From NCBI RefSeq assembly GCF_032854445.1, contig NC_088300.1, forward strand, positions 80,205,084 to 80,269,083: DNA of 64,000 nt, given 5' to 3'. The notes under the pieces were generated by a model. The model searched no databases and was not told the origin of the DNA. It saw only the letters and a list, made by a program, of their open reading frames with translations. This DNA is from Liolophura sinensis (lineage: Eukaryota; Mollusca; Polyplacophora; Chitonida; Chitonidae). Position numbers and translations under genes: made by a program. The first letter of the stretch is position 1, and each line of letters starts with the position of its first letter. This document shows, piece after piece, positions 1 to 11,652 of the stretch.

Positions 1-1590
1 GTGTAGTTACACACCTGTTAGCAACAACTCACATACAGGGACAAGGAAACCTGTCAGCAACAAGTCACCTGTAACCACAGGGAAACATTGATGTAGTTAT
101 ACACCTGTCAGCAACAACTTTACTGTATGTACAGTAACTTTGCATTTGACCTGAATTTTCAAGACAGGTCAGTGGATAGCACCTTTCTAAGCTCTGTTAA
201 ACAGCTACTTAAATATGTGACAAGGAGACTGAAAGCATCCAAAATGGTGGGATCTTGGGCACGGTATGCAATTTATATATTAAACCATGGAACAACCCAA
301 TTCTACATGTTGTGTTATCTCAGTGATATAGCATATGTCAGTTTAGGTAAAATGTGCATTAGACTAAAATCTGGGTATACCCCAAGTATATATGAAGACA
401 GAATCTGTCATTGTGATCTGATATTGCGTGACCCATTGGGACTGTTATGTTTGTTGATTTAGGATGTATGTGAACATGTTGATGTGATATTCTGTGTACA
501 CTGTATGTTGTAACTTGGTGTTCTGTCGGTACATGTGTGTACACTGTATGTAGAATTGTATATATTGTAAGACAGTGGACTACAAGAAATGTCTAATATT
601 AGGAATGGGTTTCCCTTCAGAACTGTGCATGTTAACATGTTGGTTTGTGACCTACATATATCCATAGTCAATCCACAGTCAAACCCCTCCTCTCCCTCAA
701 CTTTTCCTCCAAGAATTGATGTGTGGGTTGGTGTCTCCGTTGTCTCGAGCCAAATAGGACTAAGAGACTATGACTGATATTGTGCCAATCTCCAGCATAC
801 ATAACTGCAGACACTTGATATGACTGTACTCTTCACACATTTAAACTGCCCTGAGTGGACAAGCACCACAGTAATGTTCAAGTTCTCCTCTCAAACAGGC
901 AGCTGTTGTATGCATGTATTTACACTCCCACAAATAAAATTGTGAAGTATATTTTCAAGTTTCAATGGGTTTTCAAAATTGTAAAAATCCATGGTTTGGG
1001 ATATTGGTGATGATAGTAAAAGTCAGTAACTTTCGTTCGTACATAGTTATATAAACTGAGGAGATTTTTTCTTTCTAAGCATTCCTTCAATTGTTGTGCT
1101 TAGTTTTTGGTTATTTAAGTATTAGTTTTATGTTTATTTGGTGGTGTTTAATATTTGTGAGGTGGGTACTTTGTGAGGTTGGTACTTTACTGAAGCCACC
1201 CCACAGGGTTAATGCACATCTCTGATGTCATCATTGGCAGGAATGGTTATGTACAACGCAACTGAGAGGCACAGTCTGTTTATAAATATTACAGAAAATT
1301 ATGTAAGTTATGGTTCACGGCATAACACCACCATTATAATTAGTACCCATTCTCTAAATATTAACAGTACATATCTTCATTTGAGTTGAAGAAACTCATT
1401 GTGAATCTAATGTTCATAGTTGCTAATGTTGTCATTTGGATTCGCTCTCCAATGAGTTTCCTCAAAATGTCCATATCTGCGTACTCCCAGTTCTCCTGAC
1501 ATCACCAGTATGTGACTACCTCTGTAAGTCAGCTTCATTATGTAGTCCATTGCCCATTGTAATTAATCACATGTATCTGTAATCCTGACA
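1..1590. other. Intergenic, no supported gene
   Basis: AT-rich sequence with only short, unconvincing open frames and no recognisable protein similarity. The first 120 bases contain two copies of a short 'acacctgt(t/c)agcaacaact' segment, so the window may open inside the end of a small repeat. An AATAAA-like hexamer near 935 could be the poly(A) signal of a gene lying upstream, but nothing else supports that. Confidence 0.5.
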
Positions 1591-1659
1591 GTATGTACCA
1601 ATCATATGTTCTGTGAGTTTGTGTTTCTGTAAGTCCTACCATGTTTCACAATCACTTAT

Positions 1660-2470
1660 TATAGCCCTCACAGAAAGTCCCCGTTATGTGCAGTCCTCAC
1701 CCTACGTGTGCAGTCTACCCAGAAAGTCCCAGTTACAGTGTATGTGTAATCTTCACAGTAAGTCCCAGTTATATGTAATCTTGCCAGTAAAGTCCCGGCC
1801 ATGTGCAGTCATATACAACCCTCCTAGTAAGTCCCAGCCATGTGCAATCCTCATAGTAGGTCAGTCATGCAATCCTCACAGTAAGTCCCTGTCATGTGCA
1901 ATCCTCACGGTAAGTCCCAGTTGTGCAATCATTACGGTAAGTCCCAGTTATATGTAATCTTGCCAGTAAAGTCCCGGCCATGTGCAGACCTCACAGTAAG
2001 TCCCAGTCATATACAACCCTCCTAGTAAGCCCCAGCCATGTGCAATCTTCACAGTAAGTCCCAGTCATGTGCAATCCTCACGGTAAGTCCCAGTCATTTG
2101 CAATCCTCATAGTAGGTCAGTCATGCAATCCTCATGTTAGGTCAATCATGTGCAATCCTCACAGTAAGCCCCAGTCATGTGCAATCCTCACAGTAAGCCC
2201 CAGTCATGTGCAATCCTCACAGTAAGCCCCAGTCATGTGCAATCCTCACAGTAAGCCGCTGTCATGTGCAGTCCTCACAGTAAGCCCCTGTCATGTGCAA
2301 TCCTCACAGTAAGCCCCTGTCATGTGCAGTCCTCACAGTAAGCCCCAGTCATGTGCAGTCCTCACAGTAAGCCCCAGTCATGTGCAGTCCTCACAGTAAG
2401 CCCCAGTCATGTGCAATCCTCACAGTAAGCCCCTGTCATGTGCAATCCTCATTGTTAGTCATGTGAAATC
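1660..2470. repeat. Minisatellite, ~29-bp unit
   Basis: Tandem copies of a unit like 'gtcatgtgcaatcctcacag' + 'taagcccca'. The array is irregular on the left (1660-2150, with variants lacking parts of the unit) and very regular on the right (2150-2450), as expected of recent expansion at one end. No coding content. Confidence 0.9.
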
Positions 2471-3570
2471 ATCACTGAGCCACAGCCATACGTAATATGC
2501 GTAATGTATACAGGGTATTTAATAAATTGTTTGTTATTTTTGTTAAGTAATTTTAAGTATGTGTACATACATCAGTCTCCTCTTGTATATTGTCTTATTT
2601 CCTACACAAAGACTGCAATGAGATCTGTTTGTGATAAGGTAAGGTTATCACATCTGGGAATATTGTCACACATAACTACACTGAATGGTAATATTGTAAA
2701 CTTCTTAAACTTCTCACATTTATGACTTTGTCACAGGCTCGTCCTTTTTTCCTCGTGGATTTGAGAGGGGGTGGGGGGAGGGGATGTATACTGGAATCAC
2801 CCTGTCTGCCTCTAGGTATGATTTTGTCTGGGCCTCTCCTCCCAACTGCTGCACTCATCTGGGTGTAACTTACATGTACATGTTGCCTATCATCTGGACT
2901 TTTGCGTGCTTAAGTTTAATGGCAATCCCGTAATTATGAATAATTAGCGTTCTGGAAATGCGTGTGTAATTATTGAGAAGGTACGGTACCCCCATTTTGG
3001 ACTTTTCGTGCTTTCAGATTTTGTCCACGCAACTCTTCCTAAAGTATGGAACCTATTTCCTATTTTTAATTACAATGGGGTAGTTATTTTCATAGTCAGA
3101 GGGAACTTTCAGTTTAATGAGTTATTGACCTTCTATAAACATAATGGCAGATTCTCAAAAGAAGGTAGAACAGGTAGTTGGTGTTTATCCACACATTGAT
3201 TTGTGACATATTTTGCAACATTGTCTTGAAAGAAATTCACCAACTGTAGGCTACACGATGTACAATTTTAAGCACAGTCACATACCCGATCATGATACCC
3301 TGAACAATGCTTGTGCAAATAAAATGAAGAATTTTAGAAATACATGCAACATAATCTGTGATGAAAATATTACTAAACAATAAAAAACACAAATACATTT
3401 GTTCTTTGAATAGGATGATTGTGACTTTCGGCAGTTATAAAAGAGGTCTTGGTCAGAATTTCTTGAATTATATTATATTAAATATTATATGTAGTAAAAG
3501 AAAAGAAAATCACTGGGTGAAATATAACAGTATTAACATTAAAATAAATGTGATTTCCGTACGCCATGTA
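2471..3570. other. Intergenic, nothing recognised
   Basis: Unique-looking AT-rich sequence. The open frames here are short, lack similarity to any family I know and have no splice-site support. Confidence 0.4.
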
Positions 3571-3584
3571 TCTAAGCATTTACC

Positions 3585-4600
3585 ATAAATCCTGGGCATA
3601 TACCACAAATCCTGGGCATATACCATAAATTCTGGACATACACTACAAATCCTGGGCATATACCACAAATCCTGGACGTATACCACAAATCCTGAGTATA
3701 CACCACAAATTCTGAACATATACCACAAATCTTGGGCATTTACCACAAATCCTGGGTAAACACCACAAATTCTGGAAATTACCACAAATCCTGGGCATAT
3801 ACCTCAAATCTTGGGGAAGTTGTGGCTTCCTCCCTTGGCGTTCAGCGTGGAGGGGATAGTGCAATGACTGGTTTACCCGTATCAGTGTAATGGCTCAGGC
3901 AGGGCGGCTTACTTGCCTTCGGTAAGTGAAGCAGCACTAGATAAAAGAGCGGTGGAAATCCGTCCTGCAAAAGGGAGGTACATACATTACATACCCCCTA
4001 AGGATTCCTTCGTCGTCATATGACCGAAAAATTGTTGAGCACGACGTTAAACCCCATTCACTCACTCACTCACTCAAATCCTGGGCATATACCATAAATT
4101 CTGAACATACACCACAAATCCTGGACGTATACCACAAATCCTGAATATACACCGTAAATTATGAACATACACCACAAATCCTGGGCATACACTACAAACC
4201 ATAGAGATATACCACATGCCCGACAGGTCCATATATAACAAATCCTGGGCATACATTTATACATGTACCACATGCCCCGCAGGGGTGTATGCCACAAATC
4301 CTGGGCAGGCAGGTATACATGTACCTCATGCCCTGCAGGGGTATATACCACAATTCCTGGGCAGGCAGGTGTACATGTACCACATGCCCTGCAGGGGTGT
4401 ATACCACAATTTCTGGGCAGGCAGGTATACATGTACCACATGCCCTGCAGGGGTGTATACCACAAATCCTGGGCAGGCAGGTATACATGTACCACATGCC
4501 CCCTGCAGGGGTATATGCCACAAATCCTGGGCAGGCAGGTATACATGTACCACATGCCCTGCAGGGGTGTATACCACAATTCCTGGGCACCATATCAGAT
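3585..4600. repeat. Minisatellite (~20-bp then ~57-bp units) split by a SINE
   Basis: From 3585 the unit is about 20 bp ('ataccacaaatcctgggcat'). After the SINE at 3812-4076 the same unit resumes. From about 4262 it becomes part of a longer ~57-bp unit that adds a 'ggcaggcaggtatacatgta' / 'ccacatgccctgcaggggtg' segment, giving six copies. The open frames on both strands are by-products of the repetition. Confidence 0.9.
3812..4076 (+). mobile_element. SINE, family B (poly 'cactcactc' tail)
   Basis: A roughly 260-bp element ending in 'aacccc' + 'attcactcactcactcactc', inserted in the minisatellite. A closely related copy lies in reverse orientation at 13487-13800 and a more distant copy at 5445-5697. 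The shared core reads 'catatgaccgaaaaattgtt' followed by 'gagcacgacgttaaacccc'. Non-autonomous retroposon; the family name cannot be given without a repeat library. Confidence 0.75.
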
Positions 4601-5339
4601 CACTTCACTGTAAACTCCCTTATTTAGATACTCAATGACAATGTCTTCTTAGCTGACAGCATGGTCAATGCTGTCCGTGTGGTCTGACCACCAGCTTCTG
4701 ACTCAGGAGGTGGTGTGTGTGTCCAGCTTGCTGCCCACGTGTGGTGTCCTTCGCCCATACACCTAACCACCAGCTCCTGACTCAGGAGGTCACACCACCC
4801 ATATACCTGGCCACTGCCAAATTAGTCAGATATTCTGTAGACAACACTCATCAAATAACGATGTAAATATTTGTTATTAATTGATGAATGTATGCACTTT
4901 GTGAAGGTCTGCAGTTGGCAATCCAGCCCATACAAAGCAGCTTTACCTCATACATATGTATTGTATTATCCCATAGTTCAGACAGGCTGCTGGAGCATCT
5001 GATGTACACAATGATTGTGAGTTACATTTACGTATTTGGTGTTCTTTCAGTGACCTGCCACTGAATCTATCATATTTCAAATGATTACTTTATGAACCAA
5101 TGTTATAAAATAAAAATATATGTCAAGTACAGGTTTTGAGAATGTTGAATAGAGGTACAGAAATAATATTTGTGTGTGCAAAAGTGTATGTAGATTATTA
5201 AAGTACAAATACAAGAATATGTTTTATGAAATGGATGTGTAGTTAAAGGATGGAGTAAAAAACAAAAAAGTATTGTAGCAGAACTACCTCTTGGGCTTGA
5301 GTGTGTTCCTTTTGAAGACTTTTTCACATTAGTTACTCG
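4601..5339. other. Intergenic, small duplication only
   Basis: No gene recognised. A short segment containing 'ccaccagctcctgactcagg' occurs twice (near 4689 with one difference, and near 4769). The rest is AT-rich single-copy sequence. Confidence 0.4.
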
Positions 5340-5444
5340 TTTTGATTATGTACACATATACAGTTGATAAAGACAATTTGACCAATGGGACCAGCTTCAA
5401 GCAGACTTTATTATGTGTATGCACATACAGTTGGTAAAGGCAAC

Positions 5445-5697
5445 AGACTTCCTCACTTGGTGCTCAGCACTTAGAGGTTAGGGCAAGGAAAAAGGGCTGG
5501 CTGACCCAGTATAACATGACTGGGTGGGATGTCGTGTCTGGTGTCTTCAGCACGATACTTCAGTGGAGGCAGCACTTTGGCACCCTGCCACAAGAAGACA
5601 CAGTATATATACACACACCTAATGACTCCTTGGCTTCATATGACTGAAAAATTGTTAGGTACAACGTTAAACCCAAACCGTTCAATCATTCATTCAA
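5445..5697 (+). mobile_element. SINE, family B, diverged copy
   Basis: Diverged copy of the element at 3812-4076, recognisable by 'atgactgaaaaattgttagg' followed by 'acaacgttaaaccc'. It ends in 'attcattcaag' instead of the cactcactc tail. Its 3' end is the seed of the adjoining tandem array. Confidence 0.65.
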
Positions 5698-6100
5698 GCA
5701 GACTTTACTATGTGTGCATTCAATTGATAAACTGTTAGGTACAATGTTAAACCCAAAGCATTCAATCATTCATTCAAGCAGACTTTACTATGTGTGCATT
5801 CAATTGATAAACTGTTAGGTACAACGTTAAACCCAAAGCATTCAATCATTCATTCAAGCAGACTTTACTATGTGTGCATTCAATTGATAAACTGTTAGGT
5901 ACATCGTTAAACCCAAAGCATTCAATCATTCATTCAAGCAGACTTTACTATGTGTGCATTCAATTGATAAACTGTTAGGTACAACGTTAAACCCAAAGCA
6001 TTCAATCATTCATTCAAGCAGACTTTACTATGTGTGCATTCAATTAAACCCAAAGCATTCAATCATTCATTCAAGCAGACTTTACTATGCCTGCAATCAA
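5655..6100. repeat. 80-bp tandem array seeded by a SINE 3' end
   Basis: Five copies with an exact 80-bp step ('gactttacta' at 5701, 5781, 5861, 5941 and 6021). Each copy contains the SINE B tail 'aacgttaaaccc' plus flanking unique DNA ('gcagactttactatgtgtgc'), so the array spans the SINE-genome junction. Further single copies of the flank lie at 5400-5440 and 6118-6240. Confidence 0.9.
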
Positions 6101-6240
6101 TTGATAAATGCAATTAGTCCAGGCTTGACCAATGGGACCGGCTTTAAGCAGACTTTATTATGTGTATGCACATACAGTTGGTAAAGGCAATTAGTCCGAG
6201 CTTGACCAATGGGACCAGCCTCAAGCAAACTTTATATCAG

Positions 6241-7870
6241 CCGTGCAGAGTGAAGTTAGTCCAATTTGTTTATGAAATCAACAATGAACCTGTTCTGTGA
6301 AAACAATGAAGCCACCATAGTGAGTCTGGAACATCAAAATCTTGCATAAGGTGAATAATGGCATGTTGTAGGGTGATACTGTACTTTTTAGAACAAGAAA
6401 ATGTCTGACATACATGTCTTGAGCTTATAGATAAACTTTGCTACTTGCATGTACATACATGAACCAGTGCCTGGAACTGTGCAGTCAGTTTTCCCTTCTT
6501 GTGGTCGTATGTGAAGATCACAGTGCAGGTAGAAAAAGTCATTTGTATCTCATTTTACTGTGTTAATTTGTGCAGCATCGCTGCTGTGGCTCATCATAAT
6601 TAAAGCCCTAAATTACAAGATTTCCTCTTATATTTCTGTTTCATGGTAAACATCTATTTACTGGATTGTTGCTGAATATCATACTTTTCTAACTTAATTT
6701 TCAACTTAACACAAAGACTGTCATATTTGAGGGTGGAAGAAACCAAGCTGCCTGGCATAAACCACTGTCCTTTGGCAAGTTACAGACAAACTTTCCCACA
6801 TGACACACCAATATGCACATGAAAGACAGTAGTAGTAGCTGTTATTGTCGCAAAGCACGACAAACTGTAAGATAATTGGAGTCTACAAATTCCTAGACCA
6901 AGGTTATATGTATATATGTGTGCCTATCTACATCATTGTTGGAGTTTCATCCAAAGTCGATGGGTTGGGGGACATTTGCAAAATTACTATCCCAGCTGGC
7001 AGCAGATAAACAGGCAAGCTTCTAGAGGCTCTCTTGTGCCCTGAGGCTCTGGTCTTTAAAATAGCCAGAGGTGAAATTTATGCCATGACTGATGACTAAA
7101 ATTAGATATAGGAAGCCTGCATAAACTGCATGTTTGTCCTGTTCTTCATTTTTTTTTTACCTTCTAGATTCATCACTTGCTTTTTTTCTATCTAATTATT
7201 TTTAAGGTGTTGACTACCACATCCTGCATTCCCAAAGAAATGAAAACTACCTCAACAATGTGAACCGTATAAAATATTCTCCATGCTCAAAACATCATCT
7301 CCAACAAATTTGGTAAAATTTGGCCCATACTCACATTCCTGCATTTTTTAGTCCCAGTCATGTTTCAACAACATCATATTAAGGATTACAATGATATGGT
7401 CATTCTGGATTATATTAATTAGCAGTCCCTATCAGATTTGTGAGCTCTTTCAAAAGAGGTAGTTGAGGGTTCACTCTTTATGGTGCAATATGCAGCTTTT
7501 AAGATTACGACAAAGAGTGCTGTCCCTTTGTGATGGCACTATGTTCCCCAGTAGGGTCAATCAATTTTAACATGGGGTGGTATACAGAATATACTATACA
7601 ATACTACTTAAACAAGGTTACATTGAAGAACTGAATTATCTTCTTGGGTGGGTATGTCTTCCCAGTATTGCAAAAATAATTAGATTTTCTTGGTAGTTTG
7701 ATCCAAATGAAATCACAATGTTAACAGATAGGGAAGTAGCCCTACTGTAATTGTGAAGCAGTGCATCACTTTGCATTAGGACATCATCCTGTTGTCATAA
7801 TGACCTAACTTGAAAACTACCTATTATTCCCCACACTGATGTTTTCACTTCTACATGTATATCCCACACT
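6241..7870. other. Intergenic, nothing recognised
   Basis: AT-rich sequence without repeats or supportable coding regions; it separates the 80-bp array from the 3' end of TMEM101. Confidence 0.4.
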
Positions 7871-7897
7871 GATTACAAGTAAGTTAATTAAATAAGC

Positions 7898-7903
7898 TTT
7901 ATT
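7898..7903 (-). promoter_or_regulatory. TMEM101: TMEM101 poly(A) signal
   Basis: AATAAA on the minus strand (TTTATT on plus), 215 bases beyond the TMEM101 stop codon. It gives a 3' UTR of roughly 230-250 bases. No other hexamer closer to the stop was noticed. Confidence 0.6.
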
Positions 7904-8117
7904 TGACATCCACATGAGAACAGAAAAAACATTAAAAATTTGATGCATAGATGTAATGATAATCATTGAGAAATGCCAAGAATTATGCGACAAAGAATAT
8001 TACTGCCATAAGAGGGTTAATGTTGGAAATTTGTGTACAAAACTCATCAGCCCAGTGCCTTCCATGCAGATTACCTCCACCATGATAACAAGATATTTTC
8101 ACCTGATGGAAACAGAC

Positions 8118-8582
8118 TTAATCTGATTTCATAACTCTGTTACCAAATTTCCTGAAGATCATAATAAAACCAGTCAAAATGAGGATGTTATCAGCAATAA
8201 GTCTGACTTGGTTCCAGTAGTCCATGTGGAGACGCACTGTCCAGTAAGAAATGTCACTTTCCACAAAGGAGGTCATGAAGGCGGTGGTGATCACCATACA
8301 CAAGGCAATGTCTCTGAGAAAATAGCCTGACATAAAGCACAGTGAACTGGTCAGGTACATGATGGTGATGGCATAACGACTCCAGTCCCCACCTGGCACA
8401 TGCCACAGGAATGCTTTCTTGTCCTCAGTCGTGCTGTTCAGAAGGTACGCACAGCAGAACAGGTAGATCCCCACCAAACCCTCGCCCAATTTTCGTAAGA
8501 ACCCCTGACGCTTGGGGTCATTCAGGTGAGCAAACAGCAGACACATTCCAATTGTTCCAACATGTCTTGTTGCCATTCTTAC
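8118..8582 (-). CDS. TMEM101: TMEM101 coding exon 3 (C-terminal)
   Basis: Acceptor 'ttttacag', then VRMATRHVG and on to the stop codon, 154 residues. It holds about five hydrophobic segments and the conserved GIYLFCCAYLL, HVPGGDW, SGYF and YW-x-VRLHMDYWNQVRL regions. Confidence 0.95.
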   Translation of the reverse strand, partial: VRMATRHVGTIGMCLLFAHLNDPKRQGFLRKLGEGLVGIYLFCCAYLLNSTTEDKKAFLWHVPGGDWSRYAITIMYLTSSLCFMSGYFLRDIALCMVITTAFMTSFVESDISYWTVRLHMDYWNQVRLIADNILILTGFIMIFRKFGNRVMKSD

Positions 8583-11500
8583 CTGTAAAACGCAAAAAAA
8601 TTGGTAGATTAGCACAGCAGAAATCCTCCAATCAAAGTTGGACACTAGGGGGAATAACCAGTTATAACATAACATGAGTTACCTCCTCCTGGATGAGACA
8701 ACAATAAATAAACCCCAAGACTCAACAAGAATGAAGATATACATAAGGTAAATGCCTATTCCAAACACCCGGAATCTGAACTTCATTGACTGTTAAATAC
8801 ATCATGCAAATTGAGGTGCTGTTTCACTTAAAAGTATATAAATTATATATATATATAACCATATAATTCCTAAGTTCTAATTCCTAGCAACGTATAATTC
8901 ATACATGTGGTAAAGGCCCTTCCTCGATCCTGGCTCAGGAGGTACATTTAGTTACAGTCCAAACATTCAGCTCCAGCTCTAAATGCTTAGGCAGCGACAT
9001 TAAGTCAACAGGTGTGTTATGTAAGTGATCAGGGGTTGTGGTTTACTTCGGACACTTCAGTTTCCTCCCCCCATATACTGGACCACCATCAATAAGCAGA
9101 GTTTCACATTTTAATACCGATGTAATTGACAGTTGAGAAAAAATTACTTCACTGACCAATGATTTATTTATTTAGTACTTTCATTGGTGTTTTACACCGT
9201 ACTCAAGAATATTTAACCTATACGATGATGGCCAGTAAATTGACCGACTGACTGTACTGCATATAATCATGATTTAACACTCATAGCTGAAAACTTAGTA
9301 CACCAGATGAGAATCAGAACTTCAAAACTGCAATCGGAATACTACGATGTAGAAATTGTCATGGTTTTCTTGTTTTTCTTACATCATTATCTGTTCTCCA
9401 AATCAGAAAGTTCAACTATTTACCTACACACATTGATATACATTGATCAAAAACTTTGAAAAACCTTTGAGATACAGTGAAACTAGTCAGCTAAATCAAG
9501 TAAGCTGAGTTTGTCACACTTTTTTTCAAATCATGACTCCGCATATTCTTAACACTTCTATGTAAATAGGACTTCTTTGTAGCGAGTGAATAAAGTTTTG
9601 AAAACTTCAAGGTAGGTATATCACAGGTATACATGTACATACCCTCATCCATTCCTTGTATTTCAAGCTACTGTTAGTGTACATATTGTAGGCGAAGAAT
9701 GCCAGCTGGCCAGCATAAACCACTGTGGCTTCCTTTCTTTTCCATCTCAATGACATGAAGAATCCACAAATAACGTACAAGCCAACATGAATATAGATTA
9801 ATCTTGGCTCTACAGGAGGATAGCTGTGAAGAAGCAAAGTCAAAACAGGTTTACTTCTAAATGACAGGTGAAACTGCCTGGTGAATACAAAAGATCCATT
9901 TTCATTCACATAAAACAATGCTAACTTCTGTTCAGATTTCATTATGAAATGATACATGTGAAACTGAAAGCACAAAATCACAATACAGATACAAAATATA
10001 TAGACAGGCTTGCATAAGACAGGACCAACTTTCCCACATATATTTCACTTGCAAAACTCCTACTAGTGAGACAGCTGTCAAGTGCACATGGTCAGGATTT
10101 CCTGGAACTTGAATTGTATCTCTTGGCAGTCACATGTACATGTAGTTCAGGACATTGCATCATTTTATGCAAATCTTGAATACTGAAACTTTGCATGGAC
10201 TCAAGCATGGTTTCAAGCCAAAAACATAGAAAAATACACATCAAAACTTATCTGAATGAGGGAGACAGATTGATGGGTGAGGAAAACTGCAGTGCCTCAA
10301 GTAAACAGGCACCTTTTGTCAGCAGGGCCATATCTAGGACCATTTTAGTTGTGGAAAATGTTTGAGCTTTGTTTGATAAAATTTCTTTTTGCACCCTGTC
10401 CAATGTCACCTTTGAAGTTTGTGGTCAGAAATTTCAATTTTTTTCCAGATATGGCCCTGGTCAGGTACCTGATAAACTTCCTGCCTTAAAGCTGCAGCTC
10501 AAGGAGTGAGAGCTGGATTTGAACATTCAACCTCATTGTTCAAGACTGAAATTTGCAATGAGACAGTGATCTAATTATTTGACTGACATTTCATGGTGGA
10601 AACAGACTGTGGTTCAAGTTGTAGTTGAGACAGCCAATTCTCCTGCCTACAGAACTCACAGTCCTGCTAGCCCATTCTTGTGACATTTTGTCAAAAACGT
10701 ATGTGCCCAAATCCTGTCAAATATGTTTGAGGTCTATATGGTAATTTAAGTCAGCACAGGGTTAAGTTCAATGCTCGCCTTTCGTATTGCTTTCGTAAAA
10801 CAATGGAAGTTGTAAAGACTAGAGTGATATTTATGTGTAACTTTCTATATCACTGCTTACATTAATTACATCAATGCTTTCCTGAATGAGGCTTGCCAAA
10901 TATACAAGAGACCCTTTAAAGATGTAGTCCACGTGACAAAGCATGTGATACACACACGTGCATTCAACCCTTACCATCTGTCTTCAAGACGTCTAAAAAC
11001 CACATCTAAGTACAACAACCTGAGTACAAGCAATCCTCTATGGATCCCGACAGGCTGTCTCATGGAAGTTCAAATCCAGCTCGTTTCACAAGAAACTACT
11101 GAAATCCTTTCAAAAATGTATCAACCGTGAATTATACAATGCAGAATTCTCATATGTAATGGTGACGCATGACAGAGTCTAAAATGATAAACATCTTATT
11201 TACACTGTTTTTCTCTGTAGGCTATGCGAAGTCAACATCTCCCCATTCAATTTTAATCAATGAAAATCAGTTAAAGCATGTGAAAAAAATGGCGTCCGAC
11301 TGCACGTGGAAATCAACACGTAAATATCACCCTAGTCTTTACAATTGCCCAAAAACCATTTTCACAAAGTGATTTGTGTCTACATAACTGGAGACTTATA
11401 CAGTTATATAATGCGAGCGCACGATGCATTTACTTAACCATAGTGTGCGCAGTTTTCGTTAAGTCAATGGCGCGTAACTATCACTGAAAACCTTATGCAC

Positions 11501-11652
11501 ACCCATGCAACTTTATAAATTGACTCGCAACTTTACCTCTCCCTTTTTGCGCGCTCTCCCAGAAGCATGAGCAAAGTGACAGCATTAATAAACGGATATC
11601 TACAGAGGAGAAACACCGTCCCCCGGTCTATCAGCATTCCAGCAGACGCCAT
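8118..11652 (-). CDS. TMEM101: TMEM101, multi-pass membrane protein, three coding exons
   Basis: Coding exons, in order of transcription, are 11652-11537, 9823-9643 and 8582-8118. All introns are GT-AG, and the phases join without a break to give 762 nt and 253 aa (human TMEM101 is 257 aa). Similarity to the vertebrate protein is clear along the whole length. The N-terminus begins MASAGML; the middle has the P-R-L-I-Y and F-M-S motifs; the exon 2/3 joint reads KEWMR-VRMATR, where human has DWLK-VRMYSR; and the C-terminus has GEGLVGIYL, HVPGGDW and YWNQVRL. About eight hydrophobic segments can be seen, so it is an integral membrane protein. Vertebrate TMEM101 is poorly characterised (reported in an NF-kB activation screen), so its molecular role is unknown. 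It is head to head with VPS18. Its introns hold SINE debris and a MITE but none of the splice-junction arrays seen in VPS18. Confidence 0.93.
9165..9250 (-). mobile_element. SINE A 3'-end fragment
   Basis: Reverse-orientation remnant of the tRNA-derived SINE family seen complete at 41558-41823: 'atttatttatttagt', then a copy of 'ggtgttttacaccgtactca' and 'agaatatt'. It lies in TMEM101 intron 2. Confidence 0.6.
9643..9823 (-). CDS. TMEM101: TMEM101 coding exon 2
   Basis: Acceptor 'ttcacag' then one base completing a Ser codon, then 60 codons to donor 'agg|gtatgt'. Encodes YPPVEPRLIYIHVG, a hydrophobic segment ending FFMSLRWKRKE, a second one (VVYAGQLAFFAYNMY) and the conserved KEWMR end. Confidence 0.92.
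10323..10459. mobile_element. MITE-like element with terminal inverted repeats
   Basis: Starts 'cagggccatatctagg' and ends 'ccagatatggccctg', a near-perfect inverted repeat of about 15 bp enclosing 137 bp. 'gtcag' flanks both sides as a possible target duplication. CAGGG ends are common in hAT-type non-autonomous elements. No coding capacity. In TMEM101 intron 1. Confidence 0.65.
11537..11652 (-). CDS. TMEM101: TMEM101 coding exon 1
   Basis: ATG at 11652-11650, 38 codons plus two bases, donor 'ag|gtaaag'. Encodes MASAGMLIDR at the start and a first hydrophobic stretch (FINAVTLLMLLG), ending in the charged GERAKRE, which parallels AERAEARR in vertebrates. This ATG is chosen because of the shared MAS start and the total length. 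Confidence 0.9.

Noticed and set aside
127-462. 111-codon frame at the left end as a gene
   Set aside because: No similarity, codon pattern or splice-site support. Such lengths occur by chance in this AT-rich DNA.
8411-8677. Plus-strand 88-codon frame
   Set aside because: Antisense shadow of TMEM101 exon 3.
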